Positions 43,861 through 56,890 of a stretch of 64,000 nucleotides of DNA are shown here, one piece after another. The DNA is from Montifringilla adamsi (Eukaryota; Chordata; Aves; Passeriformes; Passeridae). The DNA is taken from positions 1,857,343 to 1,921,342 of the forward strand of contig JAGGNK010013670.1 in assembly GCA_017590115.1 (NCBI GenBank). The letters are read 5' to 3'. Below the pieces are notes generated by a model, which saw nothing but the letters and a program-made list of their open reading frames with translations, was not told where the DNA came from and searched no databases. The position numbers and the translations under genes were made by a program. Within the stretch, counting starts at the first letter, position 1. Each line of letters begins with the position of its first letter.

Positions 43861-46800
43861 CAGCCCAGCACACAGCCAGCCCCTGAGGCACGGGCAGTGT
43901 CCCTCCTTCCCCAGCACAGCAGCAGGGAAAGGCAGCCAGCTCCTTCCATTCTCAGGAGGAGAGAAGCAGCTTCACCGTGTCAGGGAGTGTCGCAGTGGCT
44001 GGGCTGCCTCGCTCTGTGCAGGGGGACAGGAGCTGGTGACCACTCCAGTGGTCAGGCTGCAGGGTGAGCACAAGGCAGAGCTGGGCTGGGGCAGCACAGG
44101 GACCCAAACACTCCATCCCTGTCAGCCACAGCACACACAGGCAGGAGTTCTCTGCAGATTCCTGCTGGCAGCAGAAAGCTCCAAGCAGGAACACTCCTGC
44201 CACACAGATCCCTCTGCAGCTGGAGCAGACTCTGCCAGACACGCAGCACACGGCCCCTTGCATGTCACTGTCCCAGGGACCTCTTTTCATCCAGAAACTG
44301 AAGCTCAGGCTTTCCTCCTCTGAAACCACAGCCCACACTCATTTGGTTTTTTAATAGAAAACACCAGTCTGTGGAAGTATGAAATACAGACATTTTAATT
44401 CACCCTTATCAATTTGTGGCAGAGCTCATAAAGTGTGTCTGGAGAGCATCAGCAAGTCAGCCAAACCACGTGGGAGCTTGAACAGGGACAGGAACCCACT
44501 CTGGGACACCTTGCTGAGACAATGTGTTTTACAGGAGGAAATGCAACGTGCCTCACATTATCAATAACATTTAACTGAGACTGCTATTGGACAAAAGACG
44601 TCTATAAAAATCTGTCTTGATTTTGGACTTGGAGCAAACAATTACCTGCTTCCAAGAGACTTCAGTATAACAATATTCTCTTTACACTGTGGTGGAGTAA
44701 AAGCTGGGAACAGTATCAGCTCTCAGGACATGCAGTGACAAGTCTCAGTGAAGAATGAGCCCCAGCCCCATGCCAGCAAAGAAGTTTGAGGTTTGATGGT
44801 GCAGAGCCAAGCTGAGCAGTGCAAAGAAAACAAACCTCTGCTATGAGGGTTGTTCTGTCCCCTGCCCTGTGCAGGACTTCAGCCATCAACTTCAGCAGGG
44901 AAACCAAGACAGCCTCTGCCAGAGGCTGCTTCAGAAATATCTGCCCCTTTCAAATTCAACTGCTATTTATTAATATATCATTTTTCATATCTGGATTCTT
45001 GAGTTCAGGAGGTATCAACAAGCACATATGTATTCTTAAAAGTCACTGTTCAACATGACACAAACATGTGCCTGAATGTGTTACTGGTTCTGTCTTGACC
45101 GATTTCTGACTGACAGCAAATTTACTCTTTAAATAGAAATTTAACAATAACAATAATAAACCACAGCATGGATTTAAGTGGTCACTAAATCAAATATTCA
45201 GGGCAGACATTGTCAGGCAATATCCCCTTCCACACAACCTATGTTTGGGAGTTGACAAAAGCCCTACTCATACTAATATAACACAGTTTATTTTCCAAAT
45301 CAGACCTCAAATGTGCAACCTTGCATGAAATCACCCTCAGAAACCAATAAGGTTCTTCTGTGACAGACCACAAGACATAATAAATGAAATATTAATAATC
45401 AGCCTGCAAGGAACAGTATCTATGTTATCCAGTGCAGTTATTTCTCCTTTAAAGTATAATAAAACTGCATAGATTTGTGATGTTATCCTTGGATTGCACA
45501 CACTTCCTAGGGCACAGACTGTGAGAGCAGAGTGTTCACCTGCAGGAAAGTGCCCAGCACAGCTCCTTCCTGGAACCTTTAAACAGAGATGGTGAACCAG
45601 CTGCTCCTGTTAAAGCAAAGCTGTGCATGGGAGCATTTCCTCCAGCTGCCTGCCCACACTGGGAACACTGCTTGAACTCCATAGCAAAGCCCTGGTGAGA
45701 TTCCCTTCTTTGCCAAAGGATAATTTTTGTTAACACCAACACCTCCAGAAGGATGGAGCTGCTTCCTGCTCAGTGCCATGTGTTGTCACGCCAGCAAACG
45801 TGGGTGCAGCTGAGAGCTGGGAAAAGAATTCAGAAAACAGAGAGAACACAGCTTCTATGTTGCATTTTAATTGCAATATTTGGCAAAACTCATGTCATTT
45901 GGGGTCTGGAGACAGGAATTGTTGCATAGCTGCAGTGAGAGACAGAAGAAACAATCACCATGTTACAGTAAGGAAACATGAGATAAAGAGCACAGCCAAA
46001 CCTTCCTTTCACCAAATACAGAAACCAGAAGTTTTTAATAGAATTCTAGGCACTTCTTTGAGTAACTCAGATAAGTTTCAAGCCCCAGACCGCATTTACG
46101 TGTTTATCTAGAGATAAGTAGAGCACTGAAAGATGAGATTAATTTTTCATCCTGAAACATGAAACTTTCCTCAGAATTCCTTCAGAGGAAAATGGAGCAG
46201 AAGGATGGAGCATAGAGGGTGGCTGTGACTGTACAAGAGCCTTCTGGTGGACAACAGCTTATGAAAAGCCTCAAAGCCATGACAAGAGGCTTCTCTGGGG
46301 TCTGATCTTTCCTTTGACTCCTCCAGTTACAAGCAGAGATGTTGGTAAAACCATCACTCCTTTAAACTTTATCCCAACCTGCTGTGGCTCCAAATACTTG
46401 GATCCTCTCACTACCTCCAAAGAAAACTAAAAGGAGTAATTAACTTGGCTGGACACATCCAAAACCCAGATCGATCAGGCCTGAGTCCATTCCAGACAGT
46501 CCTAACCCTGAACAAACCTCTGCCAGGCTGGCACAGGGCATGGCTGGTGCACAGACCCAGCCAGGGCAAGTGCCCACCACTGAAATCACTGTTTAGCTCA
46601 GCTCTGCAGGTCTGTGCAGCAGATCCAAGGATCAAACGCTGCTGACAACCAACAAAAGAGATTGCCACCCAAGTAAAACTAAACACAGCCACTGTTGTTT
46701 TGGAGGAGGCACCCAGAGCAATGCTGGAATATGGGACTGACACACTGCAGTGACTCAAATCTCCTTGCAGATGCTTTTCCTGCCACCCCAGCCATATGCA

Positions 46801-47718
46801 ATAGGATCAAAAAGGATGCCTAGCAGAACAGAGGGGATCTTGAACAATTCTGATGCTCTAAAATATGCGAGAGGGAGAGGGAGCAAGAGAACAAACATTT
46901 AATTTCCTTGTAAAACAGATGACTGCATTGTAATTTACTAGCAGCTGCTGGCAACAAACACCATCCTCTCATATTCCTATTAGCCAAGCTACAGCTGATT
47001 TATTAAAGGCTCAGATACATCAAAACAAATGACTGTAACATCATTTATATTACTATTTACAGCTTCTTAATAGGGTTACACGAAGGGGCAATGCAGCACA
47101 AACTGGAATCTGGTTACAAGTCTGTCAAGCAGCAGCAGAGCATCTCTCTGTTGCTCTCTCTCTAGCACTGAGCTCCCCTGTATCATTTCCAACAATTACC
47201 TGTGTTCCTGCGAGGCTCAGGTGTGCAGGAAATTGCTGGTGGCAAAGCAAGCAAGTCTTCCCAAACTGCACAAATACTCAGTGGGCTGCTGCTAGTCAAT
47301 ATAATGCTGATTTTTAAAAAACCCCAAAACAACAAACCAAAACACAAGAAAAACCCAAACCAAGCCTCTGCCCAGCTGTGAGACTCGATCAAATATTGTA
47401 GCCCAGTAAGAAATCAATGTTATCACTCCTCTGCGGAGCACAATGCTCCCAGAGCTGCTCCTGGAGCCACAGGCAGCACATTTACAGACAGGCTGTGTCA
47501 AACACAGCCAGGGATCAATATCCTGCCTGGGACTGAGCTGAGCCAGTTTTTCAGAGCTGTCTTTCCTGGACTGCCTGAGGTGTCCCCAAAGCCAGAGATT
47601 CCTCAAATTTTGTTCATGACAGGCAGGGAATGATGTGCCCATTACAGAGCAGCAGCAGCGGTTCCAGGGCCTGCAGGGATGGCATGGGCACAGCGATGCC
47701 ATCCCAGCTCTCTCATGG
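43861..47718. other. Non-coding stretch
   Basis: No gene recognised. 43861-44330 is GC-richer with overlapping open frames of 128-164 codons. 45100-45480 is AT-rich. 46920-47080 is a repeat-free AT-rich block with ATTA/TAAT cores. A short A/C-rich run lies at 47311-47363. Confidence 0.5.
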
Positions 47719-48645
47719 GATCACAGAATATTAAAGGGTTGGAATGGACATTAAAGATCCTCTGATGCCAGCCCCCCATGCCATGGGCAGGGACATCTCC
47801 CACTAGAGCAGGCTGCTCTAAGCCTTATCCAGCCTAGTTTTGAACACTGCCAGGGCTGGGACATCCACAGCCTCCCTGGGAAACCTGTGCCAGACTCTCA
47901 CCACCTCACAGGGAAGAATTCCTTCCTAATATCTGACCTAAATTTCCCCTCTTTCACTGGGTACCCATTCCCCCTTGTCCTGTCACTCCAGTTCCTGATG
48001 CAAAGTCCCTCTCTGGCTTCCCTGTAGCTGTTCAGGCCCTGGAGGTGCTGTGAGGTTTTCACACAACCTTCTCTTCTCCAGGCTGAGCAGCCCCAACTCT
48101 CTCAGCCTGTCTCCATAAGGAGGTGCTCCAGTCCTCCCATGGACTTCATGGCCCCCTCTGGACTTGCTCCAACAGTTCCACGTGTTACCCATTTTGGGGA
48201 CACCAGAACTGTGCCCAGGACTCCAGGTGGGGTCTGACAAGAGCAGAGTAGGGGAGAGAATCGACTGCTCCCTCCAGCTGCTGGCCACGCTCCTTTGGAT
48301 GCAGCCCAGGACTCGTTGGTTTCTGGGCTGGGATCACTCACTGCGGGTTCAGGGTGAGTTTTCCATCACCCATCAGCCCAAGCCCTTCTCCCAGAGCTGC
48401 TCTCCACCACCTCTCTGCCCAGCCTGTGGGTGTGGCTGGGATTGTCCCAACCCAAGCACAGGACCCTGCACTTGGCTTTGCTGAACTCCATCAAGTTCAC
48501 ACAGTCCCACCTCTCCAGCTTGTCCACGTCCCTCTGCATCCATCCCTTCCCTCCAGTGTGTGACTGCACCACACAGCTCAGTGTCCTCAGCAAATCTGCT
48601 GAAGGTGCCCTTGATCCCACTGTCCTTGTCACCAGCAAAGCAGTT
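47719..48645 (-). mobile_element. CR1 LINE, longest copy in the window (minus strand)
   Basis: About 927 bp covering the 3' UTR and the last part of ORF2. The left end GATCACAGAATATTAAAGGG is the 3' side. Further blocks are CCATGGGCAGGGACATCTCC, CTGAGCAGCCCCAACTCTCT, CCAGGACTCCAGGTGGGGTC, GATGCAGCCCAGGACTCGTT and TGCACTTGGCTTTGCTGAAC. A minus-strand translation near 48366-48500 includes [14 protein letters not shown], matching the C-terminal motif of CR1 reverse transcriptase. Frame breaks make it inactive, and it is 5'-truncated. Confidence 0.96.
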
Positions 48646-51600
48646 GGACTCTCCTCAGATAATGCAGGGTGTAGGCATGAGCAGTTCTCTGCTGGGCAGA
48701 AGATAAATTCAGTCTCTTCCAATTGATTAGGAAAACACAGCCTACTGTGTGGGCTTTCAATTTCCCTTTCTCTGTTTCGAGTTAGCATACCTAAGGTTAG
48801 TGGCACAACTTCCACAGCCTAGGAATCTCAACCCCTGACTGATGGCAAAGCCAAAACTACTGGGACTGGAAAATGATTGTGTTCCAGATCAGCCTGAACT
48901 AAGTCAGGAGCTCTTTGAGCCACTTCACATCCTGACTGATCTACAGGATCCACCCCACTCAGACAGTTTCAGTCACCCAGATTTTCCCATGCACTCAAAT
49001 GGGATCTGCAGTGGCTGCTGTGAGGAGAGCACGACTCCAGCTAGAACCAGGGGCTGTGCTGTGACCCCCAGTCCCTCATGTTTTGAGGACAGACTCCTCC
49101 AGAGGCCCTGCTGACACCACACACAGCAGCACTACATCTGCCCAGCCCTGGGAGAAATAACCTAGCATCCTCACAAGCCACGGATTGCTCCATCTACCCA
49201 GATAATATTCTGAGCAGTGGCAGACTACCTCATCTAAAGACTCGAGCTGACAGGACATACTTAAAAGGATTTTTAAATTAAAAGGGAGCTTTGTATTAGG
49301 AACATAAACCCTTTATCAGAGGTGTCGATGAAGGCAAATGGAGGATTCCTTTGCCGTATAAATTACACAAGGAATTCCCAGCCCACCCCATGAATTTTGA
49401 ACCAATGTGTTCAAGCTTCTGGTTTTCTCTAACCCATAAAAGCTCCAGATAGTCAAATATTATGCTTCTGCTTTTTAAATATTTCCATTTAAATGTAGAT
49501 TTTGACCTTCTTGCCAATGAAATATTAATAAGATGATAAAATATATATTACTCTTCTTCTGAGGGAGAGGTCTCTCTAACTCTGTCATGTTTCCCATTGG
49601 TTTTTTGAAGAGGATTTCTTCAAACCATGGTGAATTTATTCCTCATTTCTATACTTTTTTAGGCCATGGCAGCTAAAAACAGAAAGGTGATCCCTTTATT
49701 TTTAATATCCCAGGGGAGAAAGGAGAGGAATTCTTTTTCTCTAGATCAATGAAAAATAAACAAGGATGCCAAAGAAACCCTATCATTTCCAGCAAGAGGC
49801 AAAAGGCTAATTTAATTTGAAGTAACTGTGTTCCTAAAGAAGGACACAGTATAAAGATTAACTGAGATCTCCATTTCTTTATATAACTGCAGCCCATTAA
49901 GTGGGATAGAGGATAAAACTCACAAATTGCCCTGCTTGTCCATCTTTATCTTCATCATTGTTCCAAGACAAATACCCCTCCCCTCACCACAGCATTATCT
50001 TTCTTGCTCCTCCTTTGTCGTTAAGGAAAGGGAAAACAACCAAATCCATCACTGTGCTGCAGCACAAATGCAGTTCTGTTTGAAGGGGATCAGCTCTGCT
50101 CCTGCTGCTTTAAATGAGAGCCAGGCGGGACCCCAAGGATGCTCATCAGTCCTAATTACAGCTGCATCAGGAGAAATGTTCCATCTCTGCAGAGTAACAT
50201 CCTCCTTTACAGGCCGTGGCAGGGTGCACTATAAGAACACAGGGGATAAATGTTGTTGGTATCCAACACAACAGCCTCGAGCCCGTGCTGCTCTTCTGGG
50301 TGTTTTCATCTGAGTCCTGTCTCAGGTAACACTGCAAAGCCACCACAGACTGGTGGGGAGGGTGACAGAAATCATCTGGTAAGCTATGGAAAGATACATG
50401 ACAGCTGGAAAATCTAAGGCAGGATGGACTGAGACCTTGGGAACCTGTGAGTGCAGATAAGAAATGCGAGTTGTGATGGAGGAGCCCCTGGCAGGGCTCT
50501 CAATCACCACCGAGCGCTGCCCTGTGCCGAGTGATTTCTGGAGAGAGGCATAAAGCAGAGATCAGCAATTTCTCAAACTTTATTTACCAGCTCTTGCTGT
50601 TAATTCTCATGCCAGTGCCTCTCTAATCTAACTCATGGAAAGTATCAATTCTGACTTCTCAAGTAGATCTCATAATTTGGCTAAATTACAGCCCTGTGCC
50701 ATCAGCCCCTGTACTCTCACCACCTCTAGGGCAGGTTATAATTTAGAGGGGGTGGGAATTCTGAAAGGCAGCTATGAGACTTAAATGCCCAACTTCAGCT
50801 GAATTTCAATAAGCACTGGGTACACCTAATTCCCTTAGGCTCTTTTTTAAATCCTAGCACTTTTTTTTCCCCCCTTTTTTTTAAGATGCTACCAAGGAGA
50901 GGTCAACCTAATTTGCCATAGCAGCAAGTGAAGGCAAAAGATCAGCACATGCTGACAGGCTGTCTGAGAGGTTTCATTATAGAGCTGTTTACAGCATTTA
51001 TTTCTCCTGTTGTTGCTGCTGTTTTCAGGGTCAAGGAACTGAGATCCCATTTCAGTAGCAGAGATCACTGGTCTGGGAACAAAATACTTGAATTTTACTC
51101 ATTTTACTCCTCCCTCACAGGCTCGTTGACTCATATGCTGAGATTTTTCTGAATGACCACATGGTTGTTGGAAGCTTATACTCATGCATGTAGAAACTTC
51201 AAGCCTAAATTCTAGTACTAACATCACCAATTAGCTTTAATACAACTGGGAATTTCAAGTGGAGTGTAATGCCAGCTTAATTCACAACAGCATATCAAGC
51301 AATCAACCAAGACAATTCATTTGAAGTTTGTTTTCTTTGGAACATAAAATTGGTTTTGAGAGGGAGGACTGCATTAGTGTATGGTACTTTCTGAAGCAGT
51401 CTTTCTTCACACCCTTTAATATTGCACAGTTCACAGGGAAATGCCCTAAAGATCTGCCCCTCCCCTAATACAAACACTTTAGCATTATTTCCACCATGTA
51501 TTACCAGTTAATACAGGAAGTACCAATGACTGTATCCAACTGTTGTGAGGGTTCTCCATAGCCTCTATCTCCCTGTGAAGGGCAGGTGCAAGGTCTGCTG

Positions 51601-52445
51601 TGAGGGAGAGGACACTTCAGGCTGTCCCCAGGTCAGGAGATGTAGGTGAGCACTCACCTGAGTGCCCATGAATGGACACAACAGCCCCTGAGAAAGAAGT
51701 GCCCTGCAAAAGCTCTTGAGCCACTTCACAACCTCAGTTCCAGCACAAGGAATAGAGAAGTGGCTTTGGTTCAATTTCTGACAATCCAAAGAGGACAACA
51801 AGAGTCAGAGCAAGCAAAGACAGCGCAACAGCATGGCCAAGAGCCAAGGCTCAGAGATAAAAGACAGTAAAGGAAGACCTTCAGTCACAGCCAAAAGTTC
51901 AGCCGACAACAGCATTTCTCTTCCAGCAGCAGGAAAAGAACCTTCACGTCAAGTAAAGCACATCTCCCAACTCTGCCTCTAAACACTGCTAAAAAGGTCA
52001 AGAGATTTTCTATCTCCCAGCTATGTGATGAAAGATGTGCCACAAAGGCATTTGTTTCATATTGCTTTTGTCAGGTGATGGCAATATTCACATGTGATGA
52101 ATAGATCTGCAGGCAGTGCAGTCACACATTCACATCCCGGTGCCCACACCATCGGGGCAATGCACCAAAGCCAGGCACAGCAGAGCCATCCTGCTCAGCT
52201 GAGAGCTAGGAGGAGATAGGAAAGCTTCTCATCTCTGAAGGAATTTAGGGTGAAAAGTACTCCAAAAGAGCACTGTGCAAGTTATGTGACCATTTATGAT
52301 GCATCTACATCATATTTTGCATGGAGAACACAAATGGGTTTTTAGACCTTCCAAAGGCCTTTTGCTGGCCCCTGCCCTGCATGGCCAAAATCTCTTGCTG
52401 CCACACTCCCACAACGAGTAGTTCTTTGTATTATCAAAAGTAATT
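48646..52445. other. Non-coding stretch
   Basis: No gene or transposon recognised. A T-run/C-run tract lies at about 50860-50885. Open frames do not exceed 128 codons. Confidence 0.5.
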
Positions 52446-52473
52446 AAAAAAAAAAAAAAAGAAGAAGAAAAGG
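52446..52473. repeat. Poly-A with GAA-rich end
   Basis: A run of about 15 A followed by GAAGAAGAAAAGG. It could mark a decayed retroposon tail, but no body is recognised upstream. Confidence 0.8.
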
Positions 52474-55063
52474 AACAAACCTACTACGAATTACTTGAAA
52501 GTGTGGTGGTTTTTAAACTCCCCTTTTAAAATGCTTCCAGGCTAAATACAAAAACAGCTTCCAAGAAAGTATGCACACCAACCCCAACAGGGTTAAAAAG
52601 CAAAAACCTTTTCATGCCCATCCACAAGCACACACTGCTGTGACATCACCACACTGCCTTAGAGACACTCAGCCCCAGCACAAGATACAAGACAGAAGAC
52701 AGACAATAAGCTTTTTCCTCCCACTTTACACTCCTCAACCATAATCCCAGAGAATCCATTTTCAGGTAAGAGTCCTCAGAGGCTCTACTGGCTTTCCATT
52801 CTGGATTTCTTTCTCCTCTCAAACAACAAGCAAGAAAAACTCCCAACCCAATTTATCTAAGTGTCTTCAGCAATATCCTTTTCAGATTTTCAAAGAGCCA
52901 CTGGCAGTAGTTAAGCTGGTGCTGTTTAACTTGGACATCTGTCCACCTAGGCTGGGATGACCAGCTCAGTTTACATCACCGGGTAGCAATCAAATAATAA
53001 TTACTTTGGGTTACTACAGACTGGAGCTGGATTTGAGTGAATGATTTCAGAGCACTGGAATCCATTACCAATAACCCAAACCAGCTGGGTTCTCGTCTCT
53101 GTTACAAAGAAAGCAGCAACAATTCCAAACATTAATTCAGACACTAAGTACTAGGCTGGATCACCAGTCCACAGCAGTGGCATGTATTTTGACATAATTA
53201 CCTCAAGATGGAAGTGAGAAGGACATCCTATGGAGAACAGTTCAGAATTTACATTCTGTGCCACATTTAACTCTCTGGAGTTATATGGAAAAGGTTTGTA
53301 TTCAATAAAAAGCTCCATTTAACATTATTTCCTTTGTAAAGGCAAGCTGGATAATGCTGGTGGAAAGCAGGATTTTGCAAATGCAGGCTGCAGTCTCCCG
53401 GCAAAAGGGAAGCCAGCTGAAGAGCAGGAACTGCCTTTCCTGAAACAAGTTAGACTCTGCAACAAATTGGTACATCCAAATAAACAAATCCCTGAATCTC
53501 CTCTATTTGCCTCCCTCAAATAAATGAGTCAGTGCTGACTAATTGTATTATAATAGGTGGAGCTTGTAATAGGCTTACAAACCATGTGTGTATTACAGGT
53601 TCCTTACTGCTCGGGGCTGGCTGGGATTGTAAAGAAGCTACAAGAGAAACAGTCTGGAGTCAAAATCTTATCACGTATGTTCTGCAACTGAAACCATTCT
53701 GCAATTCACACCAAGATGGGGTATGAGAAAGTGGGACTGAAGTGAAGGAAAAGGAATGTTATCTCATCTGGGACCAGAGACCTCTACTTCAAAGCTACAT
53801 CTAACCAAGGGAACTGATGACAAGAAGAAATTCTCCCAATTACTGCAGGAGTCAACCGTCTGAGATCCCACATCCTCTGAAGGGCCAATTTCATTGAAAA
53901 AAGGGAAAATGAAAAGGAGCCATTTCTTCACTACACCCTGGCAAGGACTGAGGTACCTTATACTATGTGTTTATTTTCCATTTGCTGTAAAAGGGCAGCT
54001 TTTTGGAACAATCTGGCAGAATAGCACAAATAGATTCTTAAACACTGTAGGATACAAGAAGCAGCCTATGGGAAGGGATCATGCAGCTGCAGTTCAACTT
54101 TGTAAGAGAATTTGTAAAAACAAGATCTTAATTCTTATTTTCTACAGATTTTTATGGTAAAAATCATAACTCCGGGTCTTCTCTCTTCTAAAAGCTACAA
54201 GTCTGTTTTATTATGGTTGTATGTCCATTTAGTTCCAAATTACTTTACCAGCAAGAAAAGATGCCACTTTCTTTTCTTTTCTGTCTGCTTACAATAAATA
54301 AGAGATGCTTTTCTCCAAACATATTCATGTTCAAACCCTGAGAGCCATCATTCTTGCTGTGACACAAGGAGGCCATATGCAAACGTTACAAATACACTCT
54401 ATCATTTCCTGACTTAGTAGCCTCTGTATGAATTCCACAGTCAAAGCATTAAGAGAAAGGGAACTCAGCTGTTTCTCCAAATATGCAGGACAATGTGCTG
54501 CCAGCTTCAGGAAACCAGGTTCTTCCACCTGCAGCAAGTTGTGAACCCTGCTTACCTTGAGATTATGAAATAAAAGGCACCACAGACACTATCAAAGTTG
54601 CAGCAGAACCACTATTTGGTAGCCCCCCTAATTTGTCTCCAGGAAAAGGAACAGTTCAGAAATATGACAGACCACAGAGAAATCAAGGAATCCTAAAACA
54701 GTGAATTGTGACAAATTTTCTAAAAGACAGTGCAGAATGTGCAGCAAGATGCCATGAAAATTAACTTAAAATCCCAGTTTCATGTCCTTGAGGATCAATT
54801 ATAGCTTTTGTGCTTAAATGCATTTAATACATCAATGCCGTAGTGAGGCAGGATCCTCTGTGCTGTGGCCAGTTCAACCCCACTGGTCTGTTAATGGGAC
54901 AGGTCAGCACAATCCCAGCGTCTTGAAGGACAAAGAAAGGCTGAGGATAAATCCCTGCTGACCCTACTGTCACTTAGGTCACACTAAAGGTTGGTATTAT
55001 GCTTATCCAGTGCCATTAACCTCAATTTCTCCTGCACACAACTAAAACCCATCTGGAGCAAGG
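52474..55063. other. Non-coding stretch
   Basis: No gene or repeat recognised. It contains a good splice-donor match (CAG|GTAAGAG at 52764-52771, plus strand), but no supporting acceptor or coding exon. Confidence 0.5.
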
Positions 55064-55440
55064 CAGCTCAGCCAGAGCCCCTCACACAGACCCAGGGCAG
55101 TCCCAGCTCTGTCAGAGCCCTCACACAGACCCAGGGCAGTCCCAGCTCAGCCAGGGCCCTCACACAGACCCAGGGCAGTCCCAGCTCAGCCAGGGCCCTC
55201 ACACAGACCCAGAGCAGTCCCAGCTCTGTCAGAGCCCTCACACAGACCCAGGGCAGTCCCAGCTCAGCCAGGGCTCTCACACAGACCAGGGCAGTCCCAG
55301 CTCTGTCAGAGCCCTCACACAGACCCATGGCAGTCCCAGCTCAGTCAGAGCTCTCACACAGACCCAGGGCAGTCCCAGCTCAGTCAGAGCCCTCACACAG
55401 ACCCAGGGCAGTCCCAGCTCACAGATGGACCCAGGGCACT
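55064..55440. repeat. 39-bp minisatellite, about nine copies
   Basis: The unit begins CTCACACAGACCCAGGGCAG and continues TCCCAGCTCAGCCAGGGCC. Starts at 55081, 55120, 55159 and 55198 give an exact 39-bp step. Two unit variants differ at CAGCCAGGG against CTGTCAGAG. Since 39 is a multiple of three, open frames persist through it on both strands (162 codons plus at 54991-55479, 86 codons minus). A one-base deletion near 55286 breaks the phase, which argues against coding. Confidence 0.97.
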
Positions 55441-56750
55441 CCAGACAGAGCTGCGTGCGTTATTTGTTCTCCACAGTAAAGCTGAACAGAACAGGCCCTG
55501 GGCTCAGCACAGGCCCTGGGTGCAGTGTCCACACATGTCCTGGGAGCGTGCCTGGAGAGGCACAGAGCTAGGAGAACGAGGCACCTGCACTCTCTTCTCA
55601 GATGCACCAGGCCAGAGGCCCTCAGGGAAGCTCTATCCTTACAAATGTTGGGGTCTTGGCCCCGCCAGGCTGTGACAGGCGGCGGAGTGCTGCTCATGGG
55701 ACCAGAGAACTTTCAGAGCTGTGCTGCAGCTGAGAACATCGTGATCCCATGAACTCAGTGTCCTTTATTTTCAAAGGCATGACACCTCCTTGTTTCATTT
55801 CCTGTACACCAGCTGCCTTTCCTCTCACATGAAGGCTTCACCACTAGCCAGTCAAAAGAGGGACTGGTGAGCAGCCTCTGCCACCCCAGCTGCCTTCCAG
55901 GGATTGCACCTCTGCTCCCCAAGGCTGTCGATCCCCACAGTGCCTCCATTACAGGTTTTGCTCTTTTCACAGTTGCGACTGCCACCCTCCATAGCAGCCC
56001 CAACCCTGGCAGGAGCATCCCTGGCTGTCCAAACAGATCTGCAGGACTGCACAAAGCTGGGAAGCTTCCCATTTCTGCAGCATAACCAAGACTTTGCCTA
56101 AAGTAGCAGACACAATGTCTTGAAACCTTCCAATTATGCAGCTGGGGAAGCCCTCTCCCTCTGAAATTATCAAATAATAGAGCAAGAGAGAGCATGAGAG
56201 AAAGAACAGGGGCAGGGTGGAGCGCAGAGGGAATATCTATGGCCTCCTGCACCCAATTCTGTCACTCTGACATTTCTTTCAAATACAATTATTTAAAGCC
56301 TCCTGATGGAAAGCTAAGGAAAGGGACTAATAGAGGCTTGTACGGTACCTCTCCATCAGGCAGTTCAATAAATCCTGGCAGTGCTGTGATTTGTGTTAGG
56401 AGAATGAGCTTTTCAAGAGCAGAACTATCACTTTACACCGTCAATAATCTCACTGTCAAAAACTCCCCAAGTAACCTGACCAACATTTCAGAAGCTTAAT
56501 TTATAGATGTGCTATTTGCCTTCAAGGTATTTTATGCAGCTAAATAATGGGAGTGGATATTATTCCAAACTATTCTGCAGCTTTCACATGTGGAGTTGAA
56601 GAACATGCAGGAGGACAAATTTTCGATTAGCTTAGGGCTAAGTTCTTCTGTGTGACATCTGTTTGATACAATCTACCACTGTTGGAGTTGCTTCCAAATT
56701 ATACTCTGGAAAATAAAAGTAGGATTAAGCTCCAGCACTTCGAGAGGGGG
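55441..56750. other. Non-coding stretch
   Basis: No gene recognised. Overlapping open frames on both strands at 55755-56252 (165 codons minus) have no domain. Confidence 0.5.
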
Positions 56751-56890
56751 TGAACATTTAAAGGTCATCCCATTCCACCCCCTGCCATGGGCAGGGATAC
56801 CCTCCACTAGACCAGGTGGCTCCAAGCCTTGTCCAACCTGGCCTTGGATACTTCCAGGGATGGGGCAGCCACAGCTGCTCTGGGCAAAAA
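56751..56890 (-). mobile_element. CR1 LINE fragment (minus strand)
   Basis: AAAGGTCATCCCATTCCACC, CTGCCATGGGCAGGGATACC, AGACCAGGTGGCTCCAAGCC and CAACCTGGCCTTGGATACTT are the reverse complement of a CR1 3' UTR. The terminal octamer repeat is missing, and the fragment ends at CTGCTCTGGGCAAAAA. Confidence 0.93.

Noticed and set aside
52764..52771. Perfect CAG|GTAAGAG donor on the plus strand
   Set aside because: No matching acceptor with a coding exon was found.
54991..55479. 162-codon frame with 13-residue repeats
   Set aside because: A 39-bp minisatellite automatically gives this. A one-base deletion shifts the repeat motif within the frame.
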